DNA of 64,000 nucleotides. Origin: Candidatus Aminicenantota bacterium. Lineage in GTDB: Bacteria > Acidobacteriota > Aminicenantia > Aminicenantales > Aminicenantaceae. Below are positions 17,701 to 25,706 of the stretch, piece by piece. Numbering within the stretch: position 1 is the stretch's first letter; each line of letters starts with the position of its first letter. The notes under the pieces were generated by a model. It was not told the DNA's origin. It did not search any database and saw only the letters and a list, made by a program, of their open reading frames with translations. Location: NCBI GenBank assembly GCA_016927475.1, contig JAFGMO010000002.1, forward strand, positions 1 to 64,000, in the 5' to 3' direction. A program made the translations under genes and the position numbers.

Positions 17701-17819
17701 AAAATGGGGACACAATACCCATTTACCTATTTTTTCTTCAAATACCACTTTTTTCTTCAATAATTCAAGGCAAAGAATAGGCGGAAAAATATGGTAAATA
17801 TGTATTGTTTCCCCATTTT
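17701..17819. mobile_element. 119-bp miniature inverted-repeat (REP/MITE-like) element
   Basis: Ends AAAATGGGGACACAATACCC.. (17701-17727) and its inverted copy at 17793-17819 match at about 24 of 27 positions. The complementarity continues inward through the T-rich/A-rich tracts, so the element can fold into one long hairpin. It has no coding capacity. Palindromes beginning GGGGACA..ATACC are the kind mobilised by REP-associated Y1 transposases (inference). A degenerate relative lies at 19509-19607. Confidence 0.65.
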
Positions 17820-17890
17820 TGCTGAGAACAGGAGGGGCCATTTTCTCGTATAAAATACTGATATATAACAGAACATGCGTGGAACGTGGA

Positions 17891-19093
17891 ATGGCTCTAT
17901 ATACGAAACGAAAACATGTTTGGAAGGTGATGTTGGGACTTTTGGTTTTCACCCTGCCTCTTATCCTGAAAGGAAGTCGAGCGCTCACTCATGATTATCA
18001 ATCCGGCCCCATTGTGTTGAAAAACACGCCCGGATTCGGAGAAGAAACGGACTGGAAAACACAGTTTTACCACTCTTTCTGCGATATCACCGTCGCTCCC
18101 GATGGTTCCATATTTATCGCATCGAGCCGCCAGCACAGCATCTTTAAATTTGACGCCAAGGGTTCTCTGATAAAGTCTTTCGGTCAAAAAGGACAGGGGC
18201 CGGGCGATTTTGACGTTCCCAGTAATATTTCCATTCTGGACGGAAAATACCTGGTGGTCGGAGAGTATGCCTTGAACCGGCGCATCAGTCTTTTTGATCT
18301 TGACGGGAATTTTGTCAAACTTCTTAAAACAGATCACAGTGTTTTTTCCCCCACCGCACTCAGGGACGGAAAGGTTGCTTACATCGATATCTCTCACCGT
18401 GATGAAGACAGTCGCCATCCTGTCATGATCCAGACAGTCTTCATCAAGGATATCATCAGCCAAGAGGAAATAAAGGTTTGCACCTATAAGACGAGAAATC
18501 CTTCCATCAGAATGAAAAGCGGAGGAGGTTTCTCTTTCGGTGATATGGAAGGTTGGACGATTCTGACCCGAACAAAAGAAGGAAACCTGGCTGTCGGCTT
18601 TTCCATGGAACCTTTGCTGACTTTATTCAGTCCGGAAGGGCAAAAGCTGACAACATTTTCTCTAAAAGGAGAACCTGTACGCGTAACAAAATCGATTATT
18701 CGACGTTTCAAGGAAACCCAGATTAAAGATATGAAACAAGACTCCCGTTTCAAGCAGGGTGTGGGAAAACAATGGTTGAAAGAGCTTGAGAAAGCTTCTT
18801 TCGATCATCTTTTTGAAGATTATCTTCCCCGCTATCGAGAAATATTAACGGATGAGGAAGGTTATTTTCTCGTTTTCCGTAGGGAAGACTGCTTTGATAA
18901 CTGTCCGATTTGGATCGATGTTTATTCTCCTGCGGGAAAATATGTTTGCGAAACGCAAATAAAAACCGGAGAGTACAAGCTTATCGCTGAAAGACGGCCG
19001 GAACATATGTATTTCACTAAGAACTGTCTTTTCGCGCTGGTCCAACCGAAAGATTCAGACGAATTCCAACTGAAGTTGATTAAAGTCATTTAA
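17891..19093 (+). CDS. Secreted 6-bladed beta-propeller protein
   Basis: 400 residues from the ATG at 17891: basic N-terminus, hydrophobic segment VMLGLLVFTLPLIL, then mature protein. NHL-like blades are visible: CDITVAPDGSIFIASSRQHS, SIFKFDAKGSLIKSFGQKGQ and GPGDFDVPSNISI, closely parallel to the protein at 10342-11463. No enzymatic motif; probably a periplasmic binding or scaffold protein. Divergent from PadR/permease cassette 3. Upstream in-frame starts (17819) lie inside the miniature element and are less likely. The ribosome site is weak. Confidence 0.83.
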   Translation: MALYTKRKHVWKVMLGLLVFTLPLILKGSRALTHDYQSGPIVLKNTPGFGEETDWKTQFYHSFCDITVAPDGSIFIASSRQHSIFKFDAKGSLIKSFGQKGQGPGDFDVPSNISILDGKYLVVGEYALNRRISLFDLDGNFVKLLKTDHSVFSPTALRDGKVAYIDISHRDEDSRHPVMIQTVFIKDIISQEEIKVCTYKTRNPSIRMKSGGGFSFGDMEGWTILTRTKEGNLAVGFSMEPLLTLFSPEGQKLTTFSLKGEPVRVTKSIIRRFKETQIKDMKQDSRFKQGVGKQWLKELEKASFDHLFEDYLPRYREILTDEEGYFLVFRREDCFDNCPIWIDVYSPAGKYVCETQIKTGEYKLIAERRPEHMYFTKNCLFALVQPKDSDEFQLKLIKVI

Positions 19094-19116
19094 TGATGCA
19101 TAATCGACATAAATAA

Positions 19117-19491
19117 ATGAAACACATGGGGTTTATAAAAAAGATGGTCGTCCTTTCATTCGTCTTAATCATCTTTTCCATGTCCTCTTGCGTGACTATG
19201 ATGATAGATTCATTAACCGGAGAGGCTGAGGCAGATGAGATCCGCGCAGTTGGACTCCCGGCAGAGGCCAAAGTACTGAGGATTTGGGACACGGGAGTCA
19301 AAGTCAATGATAATCCTGTCGTAGGATTTCTTCTTGAGGTCCACGCTGAAGGATTGGAGCCCTACGAAGCAGAAACCAAAGCTCTTATTTCAATCATTAT
19401 GATTCCCCAGATCCAACCTGGAGCCATTTTGAAGGTCAAATACGATCCCCAGGACCCCAGCCGGGTAGCTTTAGATATCTGGGAAGAATAA
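19117..19491 (+). CDS. Small lipoprotein with DUF3592-like fold
   Basis: 124 residues with a type II signal peptide: hydrophobic VVLSFVLIIFSMSSC with Cys as the lipidation site. The mature part has the common pattern PAEAKVLRIWDTGVKVNDNP followed by VGFLLEVHAEG and a terminal KVKYDPQDPSRVALD. That arrangement is seen in small beta-rich domains often linked to SHOCT or DUF3592 proteins; here the SHOCT helix is absent. It follows the beta-propeller by 23 bp and is probably co-transcribed. Function unknown. Confidence 0.75.
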   Translation: MKHMGFIKKMVVLSFVLIIFSMSSCVTMMIDSLTGEAEADEIRAVGLPAEAKVLRIWDTGVKVNDNPVVGFLLEVHAEGLEPYEAETKALISIIMIPQIQPGAILKVKYDPQDPSRVALDIWEE

Positions 19492-19508
19492 TCCTTCCTC
19501 AAAATCCA

Positions 19509-19607
19509 ATAATCGGGGACATCATACCCATTCACCCATTTTCATCACAAGCATCTCTGGAAATTATTTGAAAAATAAAGTAAATAAGTATTGTCTGATC
19601 CATTCTC
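19509..19607. repeat. Degenerate copy of the 17701-17819 element
   Basis: Left part (GGGGACATCATACCCATT, then CACCCATTTT) and right part (GTAAATAAGTATTGTCTGAT) match the corresponding arms of the 17701-17819 element in order and spacing, with several changes. It lies between the lipoprotein and the methyltransferase genes. Confidence 0.5.
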
Positions 19608-19627
19608 ACCCATTTTAAGGGGGCAAT

Positions 19628-20089
19628 ATGAAAAGAAAAACGCTGGAAGCCATTCTAATGACCGTAACGGGACTGGCCGTTCTGGCTAATTTTTATTTTC
19701 TAAACAGGTTTCATGTTCCCGGAAAATTGCAAAACATCCTCGAAATTTTCGGCTGGATATTTTTCGGAATCGCCGGCCTGATGATTATCTTGTCCATAAG
19801 CACTCTGCGGCGTAAAGGAACCGGTGAGGTTATCGATACCGGAATTTATTCCATCACCCGCCATCCTCTCTATTTGAGCGGTATCATATTTTTCATAGGG
19901 CATATCTTTTTCTGCCTGCATTGGGTTGTAGCCGCCGTAGCCCTTACGGGCATAGCCTGTATTTACATCACCATGATCCTGGAAGAAAAGACATTGATGG
20001 AAAAATTCGGGGATAACTACAAAAACTACATGAGAAAAGTCCCCAGGGCGAATGTTCTGCTGGGCATCATAAGGTTCATACGCAGATAA
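19628..20089 (+). CDS. Isoprenylcysteine/phospholipid methyltransferase-family membrane protein
   Basis: 153 residues with four hydrophobic segments (about 8-27, 35-57, 78-95, 97-118). The C-terminal signature GIYSITRHPLYLSG and the final EEKTLMEKFGDNYKNYMRKVPR are those of the PEMT/ICMT superfamily, which uses S-adenosylmethionine at the membrane. RHPLY and the Glu-Glu pair are the cofactor-binding residues in the family. The substrate (lipid or prenylated small molecule) is not evident. GGGGGC lies upstream of the start; the degenerate repeat at 19509-19607 precedes it. Confidence 0.8.
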   Translation: MKRKTLEAILMTVTGLAVLANFYFLNRFHVPGKLQNILEIFGWIFFGIAGLMIILSISTLRRKGTGEVIDTGIYSITRHPLYLSGIIFFIGHIFFCLHWVVAAVALTGIACIYITMILEEKTLMEKFGDNYKNYMRKVPRANVLLGIIRFIRR

Positions 20090-20249
20090 AATGGGGGTAT
20101 TAAAGTTGTGTAAAAATTTTGGACAAGTCACAACTTACCCTTACGTTTATTATGCCAAACAATCTTGGGAAAAGATCATCCTGGCTTACCGGCCCTAGAT
20201 CAACATTCGGGTCAGAGGCTCTTGGGGAACGCCTGAAAGAATATCTATG

Positions 20250-23246
20250 TCATTTTTCATCCAAATCGAATTTGAAACCTTTGTCGCGGAAGATCTTCAG
20301 GCAGGCATCTACTGCGCCAGAATCATAAAGGATTCCCTTTTTCTCTGAAATTTCTTCCAATGCCTTGTCTATGCCAAGGGCCGGCCTGTAGGGGCGGTGA
20401 GATGCCATGGCTTCAACGACATCAGCTACACTTAATATTCTTGCCTCCAACAGGATATTTACGCCTGATATACTGTTGGGATATCCAGAACCATCCATTC
20501 TCTCATGATGCTGGAGGATAGTTTTGGCAACCGGCCAGGGAAACTCTATATTCTTCATTATTTCATAGCCGGCCGAAGGGTGATTCTTTATCAAACTAAA
20601 TTCTAAATCGGTTAAGCGGCCCGGTTTACTCAGAATTTCTGCCGGTACCTGCATCTTGCCTATATCATGAACAATTCCGGCCATATTGATTCCCTGAATT
20701 AGCTCCTCCGATAGATCCATCTCTTTTGCGATAGCAACGGCAAGTTCAGTCACACGGCGTTGATGGCCGGCAGTAAATGGATCCCTCATATCGACTGTCA
20801 AAGCCATGGCTTCGATTGTTGCTTCCATGGCACTCAGTAATTCCTGTGTGTTGCGTATGCGTTCTTCTTCAGCTTGTTTGCGCTCGGTGATATCGCGATC
20901 TGCGCCCTGATATCCAACCAGTTGACCTTTGGAGTCAATAACCGGAGCTCCATTACTTTCCAACCAACGCAGTTCGCCATTTTTATTCTGCCATCGTACA
21001 ATGAGATTGGTCCAGCCTTGCCTTTCAGCGATTAGTTCTGTTAGCATTTTCTCTATCCGGTGACGATCCTCTTCACATATATAATCTAGAGTATTTTGTC
21101 CTAAGAGTTCTTCCGGACTATAGCCTAGTATTCGCTCAATAGTCGGATTGTTGTAAGTCATGCGACCATCCAAATCCATCATCCAAATCCACTCTTTCGT
21201 AGTCTCGACAATTGAACGGAATCTGTCTTCGCTCTCCTGAATCTTTGCCTTCGCGATTTTACGCTCGGTGATATCACGTATAATAGCCACATCGGCCACA
21301 TCACCTTCAAGCTCGATACAACTGAGGTTTATTTCCACATCTACCAGAGAACCATCCGGCCGAATATATACCCACTCAAATAGCTGGGATTCACCTTGGT
21401 ATGCTGCATCAAGTAGCTCGAGGGCTTTTTCTTTTGAATCACGGCCATCCGGCTGTTTTAAAGGAGAAAACTCCCAGGGTTTCATTTTTAAAACTTTTTT
21501 CCGTGAATATCCCCAAATTTCTTCTGTTTTTAGATTACACTCTATAAAGGTACCGTCTCTATAAAGTAGTGCCATGCCATCCACGGCATTTTCAAATACC
21601 GACCTGAAACGACGTTCCGAGCGGGCAAGTTGCTCCTCCGCCCGTTTATGTGCGGTTACATCAACTCCAATAACCCTTAGTCCCATCGTTTCACCTTCAC
21701 GAACAATGGGACTGTTATATACCAACATGGGAAAAGAACTGCCGTCTCGTCTGCGCATACTATACTCATTTCCCTGAATATTCGCTCCAGCCAATACCTT
21801 CATTATATTCTTTTTTACTCTTTCTAAGTCTTGAGGTTCGATCATCTGCCAGACGGTCAGCCCCGCCCCTAAATCTTCTGGTGAGTAACCAAGCATTTCA
21901 AATGCATTATCATTAGCATAAATTATTTTCCCCTCACTATCTGTCTCACAAACGAGCTGAGGAAGATGATCTGCTAATTCTCTGTATTTAATCTCACTTT
22001 CCCGTAATGCTTCTTCAGCTCGCTTGCGCTCGGTGATATCTTCTCCGGAACTTAGTGTCCCAATGATATTGCCCTGGTCATCTTTCAATAAGGTATTGTG
22101 CCATGCGATGATTCTCTCCTCACCGCTGCTGGTCAAGACAGAGTTCTCAGAATATTCAACCGGCGCGACATCTCCATCCATCAACTTATTTAAGACCACC
22201 TTCACTTCTTCTCTGAGTCTTTCCGGCAGAAAATTATCGAACCATTTCTTACCAATAATATCATCGATTCTGTACCCCAGTATCTGACAGCCTTTTTTAT
22301 TTATCAGGCTAACTTTATGGTTACGATCCAGCACCACAAACATAACTCCAGCTATATCAAGGTATTGTTCTGCTTTATTCTTTTCCGCTAGGAGTGCCTC
22401 CTCTGCCAGCTTTCGGTCAGTAATGTCAATATAGGTAACTATCGCAGCAGGCTTACCATTGTATTCAATTAATCTAGCGTATTGCTCTGTCCATCCTACC
22501 GTTCCATCTTTTCGGATAAAACGGAACTCGTATCGTGGGGGTACCTGTTCACCTTTCAGACGTTTCTGAGCAATTCCGAAAACATATTCCCGGTCATCAG
22601 GATGTATCATGTCCTTCATGTCTTCGGCAGTGAAGTCCAGAAACTCTTCAATAGTATAACCACTCAATTGAGCGAGAGCGGTGTTGACAAAGAAAAAACG
22701 GAAATCCTGGATTAATGCAAGACCCTGCAGTGAGTAATCGACTACTGACCGATAAATCTCCTCCACATGCTTACGTTCGGTGATATCACGGGCAATACCT
22801 AACACCAGAGTCTCGTCTTTGCTTTTTATCGGATAGGTCCTTATTTCCACTGTTATTTGAGAACCATCCTTTCGATTCAGGGTAAACTCATCCGGACCCG
22901 TGGATTTACCTGATGCATTCTTAATGAATAACGCCTGCGCTTTGGGAATCTGTTTCTTAGGTAACACATTAATCTTCAGGAAGTTTTTACCGATTAATTC
23001 ATCCCGCGGATAGCCAACCAGTTGTTCGGCCATCTTATTGCCATCCATGAAGTTGCCTTCAAGGTCGGTCATATAGATACCTTCAGGAGCATACTCAAAC
23101 AGTATTTCAAGACGCTGCTCTGAGTCTCGTAGTGCCTGCTCCGTCTGACTGCATCTGGCTTCTGCTTCTTCTAATTCAATGACACGCTGATGTGTCTTCT
23201 TCAGTTCACTTATCAATTGCTCTTTTGTCTTATCTTTCACTTTCAT
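20250..23246 (-). CDS. Six-PAS HD-GYP cyclic-di-GMP phosphodiesterase
   Basis: 998 residues, no membrane segment, so a cytoplasmic multi-input sensor. A coiled-coil N-terminus is followed by six PAS/PAC domains, each ending in an ITERK-type linker (one VTAHK), spaced about 120-130 residues through position about 800. The C-terminal HD-GYP domain has HD in GIVHDIGK (860-861), HHE (913-915) and DGSGYP directly after, the full signature of active enzymes hydrolysing c-di-GMP. The start at 23246 has AGGAG 8 nt upstream. An upstream in-frame start at 23285 has none. It is a single-gene transcription unit. Confidence 0.9.
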   Translation of the reverse strand: MKVKDKTKEQLISELKKTHQRVIELEEAEARCSQTEQALRDSEQRLEILFEYAPEGIYMTDLEGNFMDGNKMAEQLVGYPRDELIGKNFLKINVLPKKQIPKAQALFIKNASGKSTGPDEFTLNRKDGSQITVEIRTYPIKSKDETLVLGIARDITERKHVEEIYRSVVDYSLQGLALIQDFRFFFVNTALAQLSGYTIEEFLDFTAEDMKDMIHPDDREYVFGIAQKRLKGEQVPPRYEFRFIRKDGTVGWTEQYARLIEYNGKPAAIVTYIDITDRKLAEEALLAEKNKAEQYLDIAGVMFVVLDRNHKVSLINKKGCQILGYRIDDIIGKKWFDNFLPERLREEVKVVLNKLMDGDVAPVEYSENSVLTSSGEERIIAWHNTLLKDDQGNIIGTLSSGEDITERKRAEEALRESEIKYRELADHLPQLVCETDSEGKIIYANDNAFEMLGYSPEDLGAGLTVWQMIEPQDLERVKKNIMKVLAGANIQGNEYSMRRRDGSSFPMLVYNSPIVREGETMGLRVIGVDVTAHKRAEEQLARSERRFRSVFENAVDGMALLYRDGTFIECNLKTEEIWGYSRKKVLKMKPWEFSPLKQPDGRDSKEKALELLDAAYQGESQLFEWVYIRPDGSLVDVEINLSCIELEGDVADVAIIRDITERKIAKAKIQESEDRFRSIVETTKEWIWMMDLDGRMTYNNPTIERILGYSPEELLGQNTLDYICEEDRHRIEKMLTELIAERQGWTNLIVRWQNKNGELRWLESNGAPVIDSKGQLVGYQGADRDITERKQAEEERIRNTQELLSAMEATIEAMALTVDMRDPFTAGHQRRVTELAVAIAKEMDLSEELIQGINMAGIVHDIGKMQVPAEILSKPGRLTDLEFSLIKNHPSAGYEIMKNIEFPWPVAKTILQHHERMDGSGYPNSISGVNILLEARILSVADVVEAMASHRPYRPALGIDKALEEISEKKGILYDSGAVDACLKIFRDKGFKFDLDEK

Positions 23247-23798
23247 TTTGTGCATCTCCTGATCAAGAGGTTGTATTTCCAACATGCTTAATGAAAAAGC
23301 GCACTAGTGACCACCTCTATAAACAGACAACAATGGCTCTAATGCTCTCATTCTTCATCCCCAAACCTCCCTATACAGTGATAAGAACACAATTATCTTT
23401 AGTGATCTCACCTACTCATATTAATTCCAGTTTAGACTGCCTATATACAGATGTCAATTATCCACGTGAGTTCCAGAATGAGGATCTCCTATTTCAATTT
23501 AAGCTATAGTTGCCTAAAGTGGAGGGCGAAAATCTTTTTTCTGCCTTTTTCGGACCTAGCGGAGGAATAAAAATAATGGTTCCTTTTTTACTAAAACCTT
23601 AGCTGCAAACGGGCAGTTTTTAAAATAAGCGGACCTTTTTATAGATAATTGCTTGCTAAAAAAATTGATATTTCTCAGCTCGATCAGAAAATTCAGAAAA
23701 TTCAAATTGAATTCAGATCAGTAATTCAAGTAGAATGATATCTTCGAAATTCACCATAAATCAGACTAAATGTTAACATTACAATTGAGGAGAAAACC
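23247..23798. other. Gene-free stretch, no feature recognised
   Basis: 550 bases between divergent starts at 23246 (minus) and 23799 (plus). It must hold both promoters. The plus side is AT-rich with GAGGAG before the ATG at 23799. Short direct repeats of AAAATTCA occur near 23690-23712. No RNA or ORF is convincing. Confidence 0.5.
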
Positions 23799-24821
23799 AT
23801 GAAAACAATACCAACCATTTTAGGAATTACATTATCCATATTAATTACATCTTCTATCAGGGCACATCAGGAAGAATTACCGGTTCTCAGAGGGCCCTAC
23901 CTGGGTCAAAAATCTCCAGGCATTAAGCCAGAAATTTTCGCACCCGGAATTATATCAACAGGTCTTCATGACGATTACGGACCCGCAATTTCAAAGGATG
24001 GAAATGAGATATATTTCAGGATATGGGGCAAACCTCATGCAATCATTTGGATGATCAAACGTATTGATGGAAAGTGGGGCAAGCCGGAGGTTGCCTCCTT
24101 CTCAGGTTTATATGAAGATGGCGGATTTGTATTCTCCAAAGATGGAAAAAGGATTTATTTTGACTCGGATAGACCTACAGATAATAAAGGTGAGCCAAAA
24201 GACACGGATATTTGGTTTGTTAACAGGAATGAAAACGGGTGGGGCGAGCCGGCCAATCTCGGTGCACCGATAAACAGCGCCGATGAAGAATACATAGGAT
24301 CTGTTTTGGCAGACAATACAATCTTTTTCACGGTCAGAAAACGGGATACAAATGGAAAACTATCCTTTACTAATTATTCCAGCAAATGGGAGAATACCGC
24401 TTATTCCAAGCCAGAAAAATTGCCTTATCCTTTCAACTCTGATTTTTTCCAGATTGCACCCCGTTTTTCACCGGATGAAACATATGCTATCTTGGTAATT
24501 AACGGAAGAGATGATGGCATTGGACAGGAAGACCTTTATGTTACGTTTAAGAACCAGGATGAAACTTGGACTGAACCGCAAAATTTAGGGCCTCAAATTA
24601 ACTCAAAAAGCACGGATTGGTTCCCGAGTTTTTCACCAGACGGGAAATATCTCTTTTTTGTAAGCTGGCGCTTTACAGGAAAGAAGGTGTCCAAAACGAA
24701 AAGTGAGTTTGAAGAAATGATGATGGATTTTTACGATAGTCCAAAATATGGCAATGGTGCTGATGTTTTTTGGGTAAACACAAAAATTATAGAAGAACTC
24801 AAACAAAAGAAGTTAAAGTGA
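23799..24821 (+). CDS. Secreted PD40 (TolB-like) beta-propeller protein
   Basis: 340 residues with a signal peptide (about 1-22, ending IRAH). It contains PD40/WD40-like blades with alternating D-G-x-x-I/L-Y-F motifs: AISKDGNEIYFRIWG, FSKDGKRIYFDSDRP, RFSPDETYAILV and SFSPDGKYLFFVS. The phrase GEPANLGAPINS and its repeat EPQNLGPQINS mark propeller strands typical of the family. A periplasmic binding role is likely. It is upstream of PadR/permease cassette 4 on the same strand but 550 bp away. GAGGAG ribosome site. Confidence 0.85.
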   Translation: MKTIPTILGITLSILITSSIRAHQEELPVLRGPYLGQKSPGIKPEIFAPGIISTGLHDDYGPAISKDGNEIYFRIWGKPHAIIWMIKRIDGKWGKPEVASFSGLYEDGGFVFSKDGKRIYFDSDRPTDNKGEPKDTDIWFVNRNENGWGEPANLGAPINSADEEYIGSVLADNTIFFTVRKRDTNGKLSFTNYSSKWENTAYSKPEKLPYPFNSDFFQIAPRFSPDETYAILVINGRDDGIGQEDLYVTFKNQDETWTEPQNLGPQINSKSTDWFPSFSPDGKYLFFVSWRFTGKKVSKTKSEFEEMMMDFYDSPKYGNGADVFWVNTKIIEELKQKKLK

Positions 24822-25373
24822 AGCCGCATCTTGGGCTAAAGGCTAACAATGGGGAGAGAGAATCAAAGTCTTCTTGTCTCTTAAATTAAACAAAATCTAA
24901 GAGTTTTTAGGTCTTAATAAATATAATACTTGGCATGGTCCTTATTTATATTTGTACTGCAAAACGAGAAAACACATCTTGGAACGAAAAAAGATAGGTT
25001 ACTTGAAATCATAGCATATTGAGAGATGTCCCCATCGGCCGAACCCATGAATGGCTGAAAAAGACCGTAATCATGTGCCAATAACAAAGGCATGAAAGGA
25101 AAAAATCATGGTGCTTTCTTCTGAGGAATTGTTTTTTATTATCCAAGGAATTGGTCAAACGAATGTGTGAAGTCTTCTATGTAAATCCCATTTATGTCCT
25201 TAAGAATATTTTGCCAAACGATCTTTAAAAAAGATCATCAAAGGAATTATCCCCTTCAATACGAACAAAATATCGGGCAGAATCAATTATTCCTAAAAAA
25301 TAAAACAAAAAATGCTTGACAAAACAGATTATTTGTTTTAAATTTTAGGTGAAATACCAATGAGAGGCTCAAA
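24822..25373. other. Gene-free stretch upstream of cassette 4
   Basis: 550 AT-rich bases. The distal end holds the cassette 4 promoter (25316-25344). Near 25108 a 20-codon reading frame with an AAAGGA site begins VLSSEELFFII, loosely like a PadR N-terminus; it may be a remnant but cannot be supported as a gene. Nothing else recognised. Confidence 0.45.
25316..25344 (+). promoter_or_regulatory. Promoter and dyad of PadR/permease cassette 4
   Basis: TTGACA (25316-25321), exactly 17 bp, TAAATT (25339-25344). AAAACA (25321-25326) and TGTTTT (25334-25339) form a dyad filling the spacer, where a bound PadR dimer would block RNA polymerase. Confidence 0.6.
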
Positions 25374-25706
25374 ATGAAACTTTTATCCAGGCCCGAGGAG
25401 CTTTTCCTGCTGGCCATATGGAAGCTTCAGGACAATGCTTATGCTGTAACCATTCGCGATCAGGTGAACAGAATCACAGGGAAAACTTGGTCTTTTGGCG
25501 CCACTTTTGTGACACTGGATCGCCTTGTACAGAAACGGTATCTAACCTCTTATCTTTCAGCGCCTACGCAAAAAAGGGGAGGCCGCAGCAAACGAATGTA
25601 CCAGCTCACTAGAGAGGGCGTCAAAGCCCTGCTCGATATAAAAAAGCTTCAAGAGAGTATGTGGAATGATATTCCCCGGCTTTCCCTCTCCGAAGTAAAA
25701 AAATGA
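25374..25706 (+). CDS. PadR family regulator, cassette 4
   Basis: 110 residues: SRPEELFLLAIWKL, YAVTIRDQVNRI, the recognition helix WSFGATFVTLDRLVQKRYL, the wing KRGGRSKRMYQLTREGV and the C-terminal Trp motif ESMWNDI. Same compact subtype as cassettes 1-3. The stop overlaps the permease start as ATGA (25703-25706). The promoter with an internal dyad at 25316-25344 suggests autorepression. Confidence 0.92.
   Translation: MKLLSRPEELFLLAIWKLQDNAYAVTIRDQVNRITGKTWSFGATFVTLDRLVQKRYLTSYLSAPTQKRGGRSKRMYQLTREGVKALLDIKKLQESMWNDIPRLSLSEVKK

Noticed and set aside
25108-25170. Short PadR-like reading frame VLSSEELFFII..
   Set aside because: Only 20 codons with weak resemblance to a PadR N-terminus; too short to support a gene or remnant.
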